A DNA stretch of 5,737 nt from assembly GCA_016292335.1 (NCBI GenBank), contig JAECRX010000058.1, positions 1 through 5,737 on the forward strand. Reading direction: 5' to 3'. Below are positions 5,369-5,737 of this stretch, piece after piece (position 1 is the stretch's first letter; each line of letters begins with the position of its first letter). The notes beneath the pieces are model-generated. The model saw only the letters and a program-made list of their open reading frames with translations, did not search any database and was not told the origin of the DNA. The DNA is from Candidatus Sifarchaeum subterraneum (lineage in GTDB: Archaea; Asgardarchaeota; Sifarchaeia; Sifarchaeales; Sifarchaeaceae). The translations under genes were made by a program, and so were the position numbers.

Positions 5369-5462
5369 GTGAACTACCCCGTCCTTTCGGAGGGGGCTTC
5401 CTGATTCATCCATCTCCCAACGGAGCATGTCCAACAGGCTCTGCGGGCAGTTCCTGCCCTGA
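5369..5462 (-). ncRNA. Candidate omega RNA (reRNA) scaffold overlapping the 3' end of tnpB
   Basis: TnpB proteins use a guide RNA made from the 3' end of their own gene and the right end of the element. Here the minus strand forms three hairpins in series: GGGCAG-GAA-CTGCCC (5445-5459), CTCC-GTTG-GGAG (5414-5425), and CCCCCTCC-GAAA-GGACGGGG (5377-5396, one C-C mismatch, a GAAA tetraloop). The first two lie within the coding region and the third after the stop codon. The sequence ends at GTAGTTCAC. The 5' limit is unknown; the listed start is only the outermost hairpin. The guide would come from the bases just below 5369. Confidence 0.5.
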
Positions 5463-5737
5463 TTTAGAATATGATTTCAATATATTAATTGCTGCATTGA
5501 TATCTCTATCTATTATGAGTCCACAGTGAGAACATCTATGAATTCGGGTCGAAAGTTTTTTCGGAACGACATTCCCACATTCACTACACCGCTGGGTTGT
5601 TCCTTTAGGATCGACAAGTTCTACCCAAGTACCAGCTTCCTCCGCTTTGTATCGGGTAAAACGTATCAACTGTCCCCAACCCGCGTCGTTGATGGATTTG
5701 GCGAGTTTATGGTTCTTGACCATATTTGTGATATTCA
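5406..5737 (-). CDS. tnpB: TnpB RNA-guided nuclease, C-terminal part (5' end beyond the window)
   Basis: The frame is open to the window edge: before the internal Met at 5721-5723 it reads (L)NITN, matching the conserved ENLNI..M.KNHKLAKSI segment of TnpB, so this Met is not the start. Numbered from that Met, the visible 105 residues contain NHKLAKSINDAGWGQ (4-18), the zinc finger Cys46/Cys49 (CSECG) and Cys64/Cys67 (CSHCG), and the last RuvC motif DRDINAAINIL (72-82), whose Asp74 aligns with the catalytic Asp of TnpB and Cas12. The visible nuclease parts look intact. TnpB cuts DNA next to a short target-adjacent motif, guided by omega RNA, and favours retention of the element. The earlier RuvC motifs are outside the window, so activity cannot be confirmed. 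The tail GQELPAEPV onward is encoded by the omega-RNA region. Confidence 0.9.
   Translation of the reverse strand, partial: NITNMVKNHKLAKSINDAGWGQLIRFTRYKAEEAGTWVELVDPKGTTQRCSECGNVVPKKLSTRIHRCSHCGLIIDRDINAAINILKSYSKSGQELPAEPVGHAPLGDG

Larger units (their letters stand above)
5369..5737 (-). mobile_element. Right end of an IS200/IS605/IS1341-type element, cut by the window edge
   Basis: The 3' part of tnpB is followed within 40 bases by a GC-rich hairpin and the sequence GTAGTTCAC (5369-5376 region), a right-end form seen in many IS605/IS1341 elements. The exact boundary is not proven because the left end and an empty site are not visible. No tnpA transposase gene is in the window, so autonomous movement cannot be judged. 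The element points towards tupA and ends about 195 bases ahead of the tupA TATA box. Confidence 0.6.

Overview
The window looks like an AT-rich archaeal chromosome segment. The reasons are BRE/TATA-box promoters (for example at 1641-1655 and 5170-5184), T-tract terminators without strong hairpins, heavy use of TTG start codons, and a ModE-type regulator with a single C-terminal Mop domain next to an oxyanion transporter. Species or phylum cannot be fixed from the sequence alone. All supported genes are on the minus strand, so transcription runs from right to left.

Right edge (5369-5737): the C-terminal part of a TnpB RNA-guided nuclease from an IS200/IS605/IS1341-type element. Its gene runs off the window. 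The 3' end and the sequence just beyond it carry three hairpins, one capped by GAAA, and a GTAGTTCAC end. This is where an omega (reRNA) guide scaffold and the element's right end are expected.

Centre (1811-5193): a complete tungstate uptake and regulation cluster in the order tupA (anchored substrate-binding protein with the TTTS motif), tupB (permease), tupC (ATPase), modE-like regulator. TupA captures oxyanion outside the cell, TupB forms the channel and TupC hydrolyses ATP. The ModE-like protein probably senses intracellular tungstate or molybdate and controls the promoter ahead of tupA. tupB and tupC overlap by one base. A 188-base gap with a T-tract separates tupA from tupB. Oddities are a His/Cys tail on TupA, an insertion in the ModE helix-turn-helix, and a candidate operator over the tupA start.

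Left (473-1531): a zinc-dependent medium-chain dehydrogenase resembling (R,R)-butanediol dehydrogenase. It has its own TATA box and is preceded by several inverted and direct repeats. No functional link to tungstate is visible.

Left edge (1-472): no complete gene. It holds the terminator of the dehydrogenase, several palindromes, a possible promoter, and a possible start of another minus-strand gene running off the window.

The window is mostly a known type of locus. The most interesting parts are the TnpB/omega-RNA end, the candidate metal-responsive operator, and the unusual features of TupA and the ModE-like regulator.
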